From: Candidatus Enterococcus moelleringii
Lineage (GTDB): Bacteria > Bacillota > Bacilli > Lactobacillales > Enterococcaceae
Length of the DNA: 45,895 nucleotides
Assembly (NCBI RefSeq): GCF_017377575.1
Contig: NZ_JAFREM010000042.1
Span: 1 to 45,895 of the forward strand
Reading direction: 5' to 3'
Part shown: one piece after another, positions 32,035-40,448 of the stretch
How positions within the stretch are numbered: the stretch's first letter is position 1
Layout of the letters: each line of letters starts with the position of its first letter
Made by a program: the position numbers and the translations under genes
Notes under the pieces: generated by a model
The model's database searches: none
What the model was told of the DNA's origin: nothing
Seen by the model: the letters and a program-made list of their open reading frames with translations, nothing else

Positions 32035-32789
32035 GAATCGAGCAAGGCTCTCTGCATGACGGTGCTGGTTTGCGAACCGTCGTCTATTTAAAAGGATGTC
32101 CCTTGCGCTGTGCCTGGTGTTCTACTCCTGAATCACAAAGTAAAAAGATTGAATGCGGCTATGGTCAAATTATGAGCGCTGATGAAGTAATGGATGAGAT
32201 TGAAAAGGACGATGTCTTCTATTTTCACTCAGACGGCGGAGTGACCATTAGCGGCGGCGAAGCATTGGTTCAAGCCGATTTTACCCGGGAAATCTTGCAA
32301 AAGTCGAAATATATTGGGATCAATACCGCTTTGGAAACCAGTTTCTGTGTCCCTTACAGCGAGATCCAAAAGGTAGCTCCTTTTGTTGATACGTTGTTTG
32401 TCGACGTGAAGATCTTCACCGGTGAACTGCATAAAAAGTGGACCGGTTTAAGCAATCAACGGATTTTAGAAAATATTCGCCGTTTTTTGATTGATTATCC
32501 CAACTGTGAAGTACGTATTCGGATTCCGGTAATTCCCGGCATCAATATGGAGATGACCGAACTGCTGATGACGGCCTGTTTTGTGGCAGATTTGGATCGT
32601 TTTGTGCCGTTAGAGCTGCTGCCGTATCATCGATATGGCATGCATAGTTATGAAACGCTAGGGTGGGAATATCCGCTGGGGGATACGCCATCGCCAACTC
32701 ATGAAGAGATGTTTGGATTAGCGGATCAGCTGGCCCGAACGGTACCTCATTTGCCGGTGACGACATTGGCCAAGACGTTTATTTATTAG
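32016..32789 (+). CDS. Glycyl radical enzyme-activating enzyme (radical SAM)
   Basis: A 257-aa radical SAM protein with the cluster motif Cys28-x3-Cys32-x2-Cys35 in GCPLRCAWC. A GGE motif follows (TISGGEALVQ), and RIRIPVIPGIN lies near the C-terminal third. It installs the glycyl radical on the upstream enzyme. It lacks the eight-cysteine ferredoxin-like insert common in activases of dehydratase-type GREs, so it is built like PflA with a single [4Fe-4S] cluster. The ATG lies within the last codons of the GRE gene (19-base overlap), and a weak AGGTGA precedes it, implying coupled translation. A terminator follows. Confidence 0.93.
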   Translation: MEGTVLRIEQGSLHDGAGLRTVVYLKGCPLRCAWCSTPESQSKKIECGYGQIMSADEVMDEIEKDDVFYFHSDGGVTISGGEALVQADFTREILQKSKYIGINTALETSFCVPYSEIQKVAPFVDTLFVDVKIFTGELHKKWTGLSNQRILENIRRFLIDYPNCEVRIRIPVIPGINMEMTELLMTACFVADLDRFVPLELLPYHRYGMHSYETLGWEYPLGDTPSPTHEEMFGLADQLARTVPHLPVTTLAKTFIY

Positions 32790-32795
32790 ATTCTA

Positions 32796-32840
32796 AGAGA
32801 AAATGATTTAGCCCTGGAGCTGAACATTTTCTCTTTTTTT
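32796..32840 (+). terminator. Terminator of the glycyl radical enzyme operon
   Basis: AGAGAAAATG (32796-32805) pairs with CATTTTCTCT (32825-32834), followed by a T-run. Confidence 0.92.
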
Positions 32841-32964
32841 GTGCTTTTAAGAAATATATCCCAGCTTCCTCCGATTTATTTTCTTTATAAAATATTTAGC
32901 TATAGAATATTTCAGTTTTTTTTGTTATTATTTAACTAGGAAATCGTGAAGGAGTTTTCTCAGC

Positions 32965-32988
32965 ATGATTTTAATAAGTGTATTTTAA
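32965..32988 (+). other. Possible 7-codon frame in the Mga-like gene leader
   Basis: GAAGGAG followed 10 bases later by ATG opens MILISVF and then TAA. The 329-base gap from 32790 to 33118 otherwise holds the terminator above, AT-rich sequence, and TATAAT-like boxes near 33060-33075 with a direct repeat of GATTATAA. The frame may be chance. Confidence 0.25.
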
Positions 32989-33118
32989 TAGAGATACAGG
33001 TGTTTTTTTTAGTACATACTCTTATGAATTGTTAGCGTTATCCATCGGATTCAGAGCTGATTATAATGATTATAAAGTACTTCTTGCGAAATATGAATAT
33101 TTATAAAGGAGATAAAAC

Positions 33119-34639
33119 GTGTTACCTAATGAAATATCCTACTTATTTTTAACCAAGCAACAGATGCAGGCTTTGACGATTTTATTGCATCTTCATCCAG
33201 GAGAAGTGTTACTTTTAAATATTGAAAAACAGTTAGGTATCTCAAAAAGACAGGTCAAAAGAATCGCTGATAATTTGAATGAAGAATTTGAAGAATTAGA
33301 ATTTTCCGGTATGACGCCGCCTGCTTTGGAGATTTGCGACGGGCTGCTGCAATTTGTGCCAAAACTTCAGGATGCCGAATACGTGCAATTAATCAATTGT
33401 CTAAAAGAAAAATACATGTCGGTATCTGGTCTTTATCAGGTTCTAATGTACGTTTTGGAAAAACGCAGCTTTACGTTGATCCAGTTAGCGAGCGCTTTAG
33501 CCTACAGCGAATCCTATGCGTATAAGCTGTTAGGCAGACTAAAGAAATTTCTAAAATTATTGAACAACGGGATTCATTTGACGAAAAAGGATGAATTGAC
33601 GATAGCTTTAGCTGGAGACGAGTCAGCCATTCGCATGCTGCATTATCTTACAGTCATGATTGTCTTAAATGGCAACACCTGGCTATTTCAAAGCATCAAG
33701 GAAGAGGAGATTGTGACTGTCCAAACCTACCTTCATTCCAGACGTTACAACGAGCTTTCACCTTTGAATAGAAATCGTGCCAATACGATATTTGCCATTT
33801 ACGAGTCGGCCTTGAGAAACAATTGCCACATTCCGCAATTACCGGAAGCAGTCTTGTCCTTAGGCCGGTACATGAATAAGGAAAAAGAAATCCCCTTATA
33901 TTTGAAATATTTGAAGAAAGAGAACTTGGGCAATAACGATCAGCTGCATCAAGAGCTGGTTCATTTAGCCTATGTGATCAATTATTTCACTCAAGAGCTG
34001 CGAACGAAAAAAGAGAAGGTAGGCTTAGGAAAAGGGCTGTGCAGCATGGAAGATCATGAGATAGTGCAGCCTTGTTTCGAATTAGTTAATAAAATCCGGA
34101 CGGAGTTCCCTTTGTCGGATGAAAATTACTATTTTCTAATTTATACCTTGTGCAATCGTTTGGTAGTGATCCATTATTTGGAGCTGTATAAATACATGCT
34201 GTTTGATGATACAGTGAATTTTACCGGCGAAGCGGAGCATTTTATCGGTGATACAATGGATGAGGTGTTTAAAATGTACCGCAAGCAGCCATCGTTTGCA
34301 TGGCTTAAGAATAGTTTTACTCAAATCATTGTGGGCTATTTGACTCTATCAGCCAATACAACCCAGAAGGTGTATGTGGAATTTCTGATCAAACCAGAAT
34401 ATAAATCGGTAATCGAAAATTCCTTGAGTCTGCAATATTCTGAGAAAGTCCTGAAAATAGTAGAAGAGTATAGCCAGGCGAACATCGTGATTTCTGATAA
34501 TTGTCCAGCAGATTCCCAAAAGAAGTATTTTTTCTTTCGAGATGTATTTGATCAAAGCGCCTGGAAAAATTTAGGAGCTTACTTAAATGAGACCATCAAA
34601 GATGAAGTAATAAAAAATGTGCGACTGTCTAAATTTTAG
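33119..34639 (+). CDS. Mga-like (PRD-type virulence) transcriptional regulator
   Basis: The 506-aa protein begins with a GTG start 7 bases after AAAGGAG. It has two N-terminal DNA-binding segments: LLLNIEKQLGISKRQVKRIADNLNEEF (about 32-58) and FTLIQLASALAYSESYAYKLLGRLKKFL (about 117-144). A long all-helical region with PRD-like character follows, and then a C-terminal alpha/beta part (about 415-480) like the EIIB-type end of Mga/AtxA proteins. Such regulators control surface-protein genes. The WxL operon starts 310 bases downstream on the same strand and is the most likely target. Confidence 0.85.
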   Translation: MLPNEISYLFLTKQQMQALTILLHLHPGEVLLLNIEKQLGISKRQVKRIADNLNEEFEELEFSGMTPPALEICDGLLQFVPKLQDAEYVQLINCLKEKYMSVSGLYQVLMYVLEKRSFTLIQLASALAYSESYAYKLLGRLKKFLKLLNNGIHLTKKDELTIALAGDESAIRMLHYLTVMIVLNGNTWLFQSIKEEEIVTVQTYLHSRRYNELSPLNRNRANTIFAIYESALRNNCHIPQLPEAVLSLGRYMNKEKEIPLYLKYLKKENLGNNDQLHQELVHLAYVINYFTQELRTKKEKVGLGKGLCSMEDHEIVQPCFELVNKIRTEFPLSDENYYFLIYTLCNRLVVIHYLELYKYMLFDDTVNFTGEAEHFIGDTMDEVFKMYRKQPSFAWLKNSFTQIIVGYLTLSANTTQKVYVEFLIKPEYKSVIENSLSLQYSEKVLKIVEEYSQANIVISDNCPADSQKKYFFFRDVFDQSAWKNLGAYLNETIKDEVIKNVRLSKF

Positions 34640-34652
34640 CAGTCGTTTTTTT
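34622..34652 (+). terminator. Terminator overlapping the end of the Mga-like gene
   Basis: CGACTG (34622-34627) pairs with CAGTCG (34640-34645), followed by seven T. The 5' arm is in the last codons and the stop lies in the loop. Confidence 0.88.
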
Positions 34653-34817
34653 ATGGTTATAAAGCACTAAGATCGCGGTATTTTTGAACAGATTAGAATC
34701 ATTCGTATATAGAAATTATCTCAGTAAGGTCTGTTTTGGAAAAAAGAGGATAATTAAAGAATAATAATAATGATATTATAGTTTCATAAGCGAATGAATG
34801 TTTAAGAAATTGCGTGT

Positions 34818-34906
34818 TATTTGTTTCGTGATAACAAATACGTTGCAAGTGTAAAGTGATGAAGATTATTTTGCACAAAAACAGGAATTTGCCGCGTAAT
34901 TTACGC
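34818..34906 (+). promoter_or_regulatory. Inverted repeats in the WxL operon control region
   Basis: TATTTGTT (34818-34825) pairs with AACAAATA (34833-34840). GCGTAA (34894-34899) pairs with TTACGC (34901-34906). A third imperfect pair, CATTCCA and TGGAAATG, follows closer to the start codon. The 300-base gap upstream of the operon is otherwise AT-rich. These are candidate sites for the Mga-like regulator, or leader RNA structures. Confidence 0.45.
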
Positions 34907-34948
34907 ATTCCACGCAAATGGAAATGATCACTGTTAAAGGGGATGAAG

Positions 34949-37900
34949 ATGAGTAAAAATGTGAAGGGATTAGTTACAGGAAGTTTTGTCTGTTTCATGG
35001 GCATGTTCTCAATTTTTACGAGTGAATCCGCGAATGCAGACAGCAACTTGAATCACTTTTTGAATGAGGAAGCCAAAACCTTCGTGCCCATTGAAGGGAA
35101 TTTTCACTACGGTGCGGATGCTTCACTGGTGGGTGAAAATGTAGTAAAAGTAACAGAATCGCTGCCAGACCAAAAGGGGATTGTCTGGGCTGACCAGCAG
35201 CTGGATATGACTCAGAATTGGTCCACCGAAATGAAACTATTTCTGGGCTATGATCAATGGCAGGGAAATCGCAACGCGGACGGCATGGCCTTTGTGCTCC
35301 ATAATGATCCTCGCGGGAAAGAGGCAGTAGGAGACTTTGGTGAAAGGTTAGGTGTTTGGGGTGTAAATGAGGCTGACAACTATGTAAGAAATGGTTGGGC
35401 AGTGGAGTTCGATTTGTATGCCAATACTACTAACGGAAACTATTCAATGGATGCGGACATCTATGGTGCTTCTTCCATGCATAACTACGGACATATTGCG
35501 AATAGTTATACCTCTGTGGAAGGAAAATGGTTGGATCAGTCAACCAAGTTTGCGATGTGGCACAATGATCTGATGATTCCTGGATCAACCGTTGATCGCT
35601 TGAATAATGGTCGAACTAAAACCTTTAAGGCTTCTTGGAACGCTGATACCAAACAACTAACTTACAATGTCAGTTACGTGGATGAAGCCGATCGAGTAGT
35701 TGACTATGGAACGGTAACAAAACAGTTGGACATGAACAAATTTGGCAGCGAAAAGCTTTACTGGGGGTTTACCGGATCAACCGGACAGCAAATGGCGGAT
35801 CAATATGTCGGATTTCAATCATTCCCTGAAACCATTAATGCCGAGGTTATTCCACAGGAGACTATTTTAGGGGAAGCGTTGACGATTGATGAATCCAATT
35901 TATCAGATTACGTAACGATCACCAGCGGCGATGATGTAAAGGTCGCTTCAATTAAAAACGAGGTTGATTATTATCTGATTGGAACTCAAAACATTCTTGT
36001 TGAATTGTCAGACAAACACGGCAACAGTAAAACGGTTGAAGTACCGGTAACTGTCAAATGGGGCAATAGTGTGGTTTATGGCAGCTATGACTATCGGAGC
36101 AATGACCGTTCTAGTGCCGCTTTCACACTGAAAAATGGTGCAATACCTTACATTACTGCTTCAAAAGGGATTGATAAAATCAACGATATGCTGCACACAC
36201 TCTTACCAGAAGAATTGTATTACAGCTTCAACTGGTTTGATCTGACCAATAAGAACAGTCTGTTGATGACCGAGGACAGCAATGGCGATAAGTTCATTAA
36301 CGCCAAAGGTAAAGAGCTAAAGATAGACAAGCTAAAAGAATGGGGAACTAACCAACGCCAGCAAGTCAATTATGGTGACGTAGTTCGGGCTTGGCAATTT
36401 GAGACAAGTAAAAACTGGCTGCATGAGGATGCAACTAGACACACGTACAACCAAGGAAAGCCTGCTGTTTATTATGAGATCCATCAAAACGGCTATCGTC
36501 TGCTTCACTTTAATCATCTAGTATCAAAGGAAGGAACAGTTCCGCTTTATTCCTCCCAAGAGTACTTAGATGGGCAGGCGTCAGATTTTATCAATCTAAA
36601 AGGTTATCCCAATATTAAAGCCCTAAAGTTTTCCGAATACCCCGACACAAAAACGACCGGCAGAAAAAACGCCAAGGTTCGTGTAGCAGAGACTCTTTTA
36701 GCTACAGGAAAAACCGTCGAATATGATTATGATGTGGTCGTTAATGTGGAAGATACTCGTGAAGTGACGGCGCAAGCGAATCCTCAAACCACGGTTTTAG
36801 GAACCGATCGCTCAACCATCGATTACAGCAAGTTTGTCAAAGACGTAAAATTTGGCGAACAGACCTTAAGTGCTGATCAGTACACTGCAGAGTTGACCAA
36901 CGAGATTGCTACCGATTATATAGGTGAGCAGACGGCTGAGGTTCGCGTGACTCTAAATGCGGATAAGAAACGATCAGTCGATGTCTCTGTTCCAGTAAAT
37001 GTTATCTGGGGCAACAGTGTAGTATTCGGCAGCTATGATTACTACGCTCTAGATCGAACGGCCGCAGCCTTCACGCTTCACCCTGGCGCAAAGCCAATTA
37101 TTACTGCAGCTCAGGGTAAAGAAGACGACAACATGGACATGCATAATTATTTCTATAATCAGCAGTATTACAGCTTCAACTGGTTTGATTTTACCAATAA
37201 GCAAACCTTCTTGATGACTGAAGATAAGATGGGTGACCATTATCTGCGGGCTGAAGGCCAGGACTTAAAACGAGATACGCTAAAAAAATGGGGAACCAAG
37301 CAAAAGCAAGACGTGAACAACGGTGATGTTGTCCGCGCTTGGCAAGCAGAAACCTCTAAAAACTGGTTATACGAGGATGAGCAAAAAAATACCTACAATC
37401 AGGACAAACAGGCTGTTTATTACGAAATAACCAATAAAGGTTACCGGCCGCTGCATTTTAATCATTTGGCAGCGAAAAGCGGAAGTATCCAGCTCTTCAC
37501 TACAAAAAAGGAATTAGATGAAAAAGTAAATGACTATATAGATCTAAAAGGCTATCCCAATATTGAAGTGCTGCAATTCACGGATTATCCGGATACGACA
37601 GCAGCTGGATCAAAAAAGGGAACCATTTTGGTCGAAGAAACATTAGTATCCACTAACAAAAAGGTGCAGTACGAATACGAAGTAACCTTTGAGGTGACAC
37701 CTGGGGAGTTAACCTTGAGTGCACCGGAAAGCTTGAGCTTTGGAAAAATCAAGAAATCAAAAAGGGAACAAATTGTACCGCGACAAACAGAAAACAAACT
37801 AGGCTTGACGATCACTGACAGCAGAGGCGCTGACAGACAAGGCCGCTGGCGTTTAACTGCACAAGCAAGTAATACTGAAGATAAGCTAGCACCTTATTTA

Positions 37901-38128
37901 GTCTATAAGAGCCACTCAAAAGATTCAGGGCGTTACTTGAATCAACAGGCTGTGGAAATTTACTCACAGGAAAAGCAGACTGCTGTTAAGGAAGCCTTGA
38001 AAGTCGATGTTTCTGAAGAGTGGACAGAGGACACAGGCCTTTTACTAAAGATACCTTCCAAAAATGATCTGGAAAATAAAGAACATACCACCAAGATTAC
38101 TTGGAATCTTTTGGAGGGCCCGCAATGA
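34949..38128 (+). CDS. Large WxL-domain surface protein with L-type lectin domain and tandem duplication
   Basis: About 1059 aa from the ATG at 34949 (AAAGGGG upstream; the ATG at 34943 is too close). The signal peptide ends near SANADS. Residues about 40-290 form a bacterial L-type lectin-like domain (NADGMAFVLHND, GWAVEFDLYANT). Two copies of a roughly 315-residue unit follow, each an Ig-like segment plus a segment opening WGNSVV(Y/F)GSYDY; the DNA of these openings lies at 36059 and 37007. The C-terminus is a WxL domain with GRWRLTAQ and a final KITWNLLEGP. WxL domains bind peptidoglycan without covalent linkage. It heads a four-gene WxL operon. Confidence 0.9.
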   Translation: MSKNVKGLVTGSFVCFMGMFSIFTSESANADSNLNHFLNEEAKTFVPIEGNFHYGADASLVGENVVKVTESLPDQKGIVWADQQLDMTQNWSTEMKLFLGYDQWQGNRNADGMAFVLHNDPRGKEAVGDFGERLGVWGVNEADNYVRNGWAVEFDLYANTTNGNYSMDADIYGASSMHNYGHIANSYTSVEGKWLDQSTKFAMWHNDLMIPGSTVDRLNNGRTKTFKASWNADTKQLTYNVSYVDEADRVVDYGTVTKQLDMNKFGSEKLYWGFTGSTGQQMADQYVGFQSFPETINAEVIPQETILGEALTIDESNLSDYVTITSGDDVKVASIKNEVDYYLIGTQNILVELSDKHGNSKTVEVPVTVKWGNSVVYGSYDYRSNDRSSAAFTLKNGAIPYITASKGIDKINDMLHTLLPEELYYSFNWFDLTNKNSLLMTEDSNGDKFINAKGKELKIDKLKEWGTNQRQQVNYGDVVRAWQFETSKNWLHEDATRHTYNQGKPAVYYEIHQNGYRLLHFNHLVSKEGTVPLYSSQEYLDGQASDFINLKGYPNIKALKFSEYPDTKTTGRKNAKVRVAETLLATGKTVEYDYDVVVNVEDTREVTAQANPQTTVLGTDRSTIDYSKFVKDVKFGEQTLSADQYTAELTNEIATDYIGEQTAEVRVTLNADKKRSVDVSVPVNVIWGNSVVFGSYDYYALDRTAAAFTLHPGAKPIITAAQGKEDDNMDMHNYFYNQQYYSFNWFDFTNKQTFLMTEDKMGDHYLRAEGQDLKRDTLKKWGTKQKQDVNNGDVVRAWQAETSKNWLYEDEQKNTYNQDKQAVYYEITNKGYRPLHFNHLAAKSGSIQLFTTKKELDEKVNDYIDLKGYPNIEVLQFTDYPDTTAAGSKKGTILVEETLVSTNKKVQYEYEVTFEVTPGELTLSAPESLSFGKIKKSKREQIVPRQTENKLGLTITDSRGADRQGRWRLTAQASNTEDKLAPYLVYKSHSKDSGRYLNQQAVEIYSQEKQTAVKEALKVDVSEEWTEDTGLLLKIPSKNDLENKEHTTKITWNLLEGPQ

Positions 38129-38667
38129 AAAAGAAAACACGCTATTTGATCGGGATAGCCGCTATAAGTCTTTTGGCGCTATCCGGTTCGGCTGAAACTT
38201 TTGCTGGCGAAAGCCAAGGAAGTCGAGCGACTGTATCTGTTCTTTCAGATGATATGGAAGAGCCCGTTACTGGCATTGAAGGTTCTACACCTGAAGGTAC
38301 AGAACACTCAAAGGATCCTGATCCAGGAAGTTCTGGAAGCGAAAGTACTGAACCTTCCAGCAGTGAAAGTCATGAAGATGGTACCAAACCGGGCACCGGA
38401 AATTCTGGAAACAAACAGGACCCCAGCAATCAAGGTGCCCAAAATAATAGCAACACCAGCAACAATATCAACAGCGGAATTGCTGTAAATTCCAATACGC
38501 AGAATGTTAGTCATTCCAATGGAAATCAGCACAAGCAATACCCGCAAACCAACGATCGATATACCCCGCTTTACTCTATTTTAGGAGGAATCATTCTTCT
38601 AGCAGGTTTAGCTGGTATATATATAACTCACAAGAAAAAAGGAGAAAATAAAAATGAAAAAAATTAG
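38125..38667 (+). CDS. Small sortase-anchored protein of the WxL operon (YPQTN signal)
   Basis: About 180 aa. It has a signal peptide (MKKKTRYLIGIAAISLLALSGSAETFAG), a low-complexity Ser/Asn/Gly/Glu-rich spacer, then YPQTNDRYTPLY, a hydrophobic helix and a KKK tail. WxL operons usually encode a small LPxTG protein of this shape. Here the sorting signal is YPQTN, with Tyr for Leu and Asn for Gly. The ATG overlaps the stop of the lectin gene (ATGA), with GGAGGG upstream. It probably displays or tethers WxL components at the wall. Confidence 0.8.
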   Translation: MKKKTRYLIGIAAISLLALSGSAETFAGESQGSRATVSVLSDDMEEPVTGIEGSTPEGTEHSKDPDPGSSGSESTEPSSSESHEDGTKPGTGNSGNKQDPSNQGAQNNSNTSNNINSGIAVNSNTQNVSHSNGNQHKQYPQTNDRYTPLYSILGGIILLAGLAGIYITHKKKGENKNEKN

Positions 38668-39229
38668 TTTAGCAGCAGCAGTAGTAGGATTAACAACAAT
38701 TGGGACTCTAGCTCTAGGGCAAACAACATTTGCAGCAGAGGGCGATACAAATAAATCAAAAACAACGCAAGCAACTGTAGAAGTTCAAGGCGGCGGCGAG
38801 CTTTTAATTGACCGTGCAGACGAAATCTTATTCAATTCTGTTAAGAGTCAGAAGCAAGAACAAACAGTTAAAGAACAAAAAGGAAAAGAAGCAATGGTTA
38901 TCGTTGATGACTACCGCGGCGTGACTGATGAAGGCTGGACGTTAAAAGCTAAGCTTACAAAAGAAAGCTTTGCAGATATGAAAGGTATGAACATGTTCTT
39001 CAAACCTTCAATCGTGAAAAACGAAACTGCTGCTACTGCCATGGATACTGTTGGACCTCTTAACAAGAGCGAACAATTAGTAACAAGCATTAACGGCAGC
39101 AAAATCGCTGATTCATTAGTAGACACAGAAATCTTACTAAACGCTGAATTAGTTGTTCCTGGAAAAACAAAAGCCAGCGAATATTCAACAGACATCGTTT
39201 GGAACCTTTCAGAAGGCCCAGAAGCATAA
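38654..39229 (+). CDS. Small WxL-domain surface protein
   Basis: The 191-aa protein has a signal peptide ending TTFAAEG, then a single WxL domain. Its two hallmarks are GWTLKAKL and the final YSTDIVWNLSEGPEA. The start overlaps the end of the sortase-substrate gene by 14 bases, with AAAGGAG upstream. It is secreted and should attach non-covalently to peptidoglycan, forming a complex with the DUF916/DUF3324 protein encoded next. It lacks the large extension of the first WxL protein. Confidence 0.9.
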   Translation: MKKISLAAAVVGLTTIGTLALGQTTFAAEGDTNKSKTTQATVEVQGGGELLIDRADEILFNSVKSQKQEQTVKEQKGKEAMVIVDDYRGVTDEGWTLKAKLTKESFADMKGMNMFFKPSIVKNETAATAMDTVGPLNKSEQLVTSINGSKIADSLVDTEILLNAELVVPGKTKASEYSTDIVWNLSEGPEA

Positions 39230-39274
39230 AAAGCATTAACGAAATACTGACAGATTAATAGAAAAACTAGGATC

Positions 39275-39297
39275 AAGCCACCTCGTGTGGCTTTTTT
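39275..39297 (+). terminator. Intra-operon terminator or attenuator
   Basis: AAGCCAC (39275-39281) pairs with GTGGCTT (39287-39293), with T-run 39292-39297. It lies between the small WxL gene and the DUF916 gene and should lower expression of the latter. Confidence 0.85.
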
Positions 39298-39314
39298 CCT
39301 CAGAGGAGAAGTAA

Positions 39315-40325
39315 ATGATACAAAAAATAAGAAAACTAATTATGCTGACCACGCTAATTATCAGCGGCCTAGCATTTGGCCAAACTACCTTAGCAGATGG
39401 CAATGACTACCTTGTTCGAGCGGTACTGCCGGAAAATCAAAACCCGGACGTTTCAAACTTTTTCGATTTAACCGTGAGCCCTGGCCAAAAGCAAACCCTG
39501 CAGGTAATGATTGCCAATCCAACCGACAGCCCACAAAAGTTCAAAATGTACATCAATACCGCTACTACTAATCAAAACGGGATCGTAGACTACACCCAAT
39601 TGGATTTTGAGCGGGATGAATCCATGAAGGTTTCGTTGAAAGACTGTATCACGATTGCTGAACCGCAAATCGAAGTGCCTGCTAACAGTGAAAAAGAAAT
39701 TACCATGGAATTAACTGTACCAGCAGAAGCTTTCGAAGGAATCCTGTTAGGCGGCATCACCATTGAACCGGATTTGGATCAAGCAGATGGCGGCAGCAGC
39801 ATTTTTACACGAACTATTGCGATCCAACTATCAGAAACTGAAAACGAAATCGCACCGGAGATGGATGCCGGTGAAGTAACAATTGCTCAAGATAACTTGC
39901 ATAACAACGTCCGTTTTGAATTGCGCAACGTGACGCCAACCTTGATTTCGAAAGTCAAAGCAACCACCAACATTACCAAAAAAGGCAGTGATAAGCCGAT
40001 CCTTGAACAAGAAAGAGAACAATTATCCTTTGCACCTAATTCAAAATTCAATTTGATGAGCGAATGGAACCAGCAATTCCAAGCAGGTGAGTATACATAT
40101 TCGATCCAATTAACCGACGAAGCCGGCCACGAGTGGAGTTTTATCAAAGACTTTGTGATCGAAGCCGATGCCGCCAGCAAATTGAACAAAACTTCGGTGG
40201 ATGAAGCATCAAGTTCATGGAAAGATTATGCCATTCATCTAATTGCCTCCGCATTAGCCTTGATTATTATCGGCGTGTGGATTTATCGTAACAAGAAAAA
40301 ACAAACCAAAGCCGAAGCGAATTAA
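39315..40325 (+). CDS. WxL-interacting protein (DUF916 plus DUF3324, membrane-anchored)
   Basis: The 336-aa protein has a signal peptide, then a DUF916 beta domain (about 30-155, FFDLTVSPGQKQTLQVMIANPTDSPQKFKMYINTATTNQNGIVDY), then DUF3324 (about 160-285). A C-terminal helix (about 305-325) and a KKK tail follow. DUF916 is a peptidoglycan-binding fold and DUF3324 a host- or ligand-binding fold in WxL-interacting proteins. It probably anchors the WxL complex to the membrane. AGAGGAG precedes the ATG, and its expression may be reduced by the hairpin at 39275-39297. Confidence 0.92.
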   Translation: MIQKIRKLIMLTTLIISGLAFGQTTLADGNDYLVRAVLPENQNPDVSNFFDLTVSPGQKQTLQVMIANPTDSPQKFKMYINTATTNQNGIVDYTQLDFERDESMKVSLKDCITIAEPQIEVPANSEKEITMELTVPAEAFEGILLGGITIEPDLDQADGGSSIFTRTIAIQLSETENEIAPEMDAGEVTIAQDNLHNNVRFELRNVTPTLISKVKATTNITKKGSDKPILEQEREQLSFAPNSKFNLMSEWNQQFQAGEYTYSIQLTDEAGHEWSFIKDFVIEADAASKLNKTSVDEASSSWKDYAIHLIASALALIIIGVWIYRNKKKQTKAEAN

Positions 40326-40352
40326 GTCGTTATCGACTATTACTATCTAAAG

Positions 40353-40382
40353 CATCCCTTCTGAGAAAAGGGATGTTTTTTT
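40353..40382 (+). terminator. Terminator of the WxL operon
   Basis: CATCCCTT (40353-40360) pairs with AAGGGATG (40368-40375), followed by seven T. Confidence 0.93.
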
Positions 40383-40410
40383 GAGTTTAATACTCCACAA
40401 GATCTAAAAT
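40381..40410 (+). promoter_or_regulatory. Promoter of the CPBP protease gene
   Basis: TTGAGT (40381-40386), 18 bp, TAAAAT (40405-40410), directly abutting the preceding terminator. Confidence 0.65.
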
Positions 40411-40448
40411 CATGCTAAGCTAAAGAAAAGCCCAAGGAGAGGATCATC

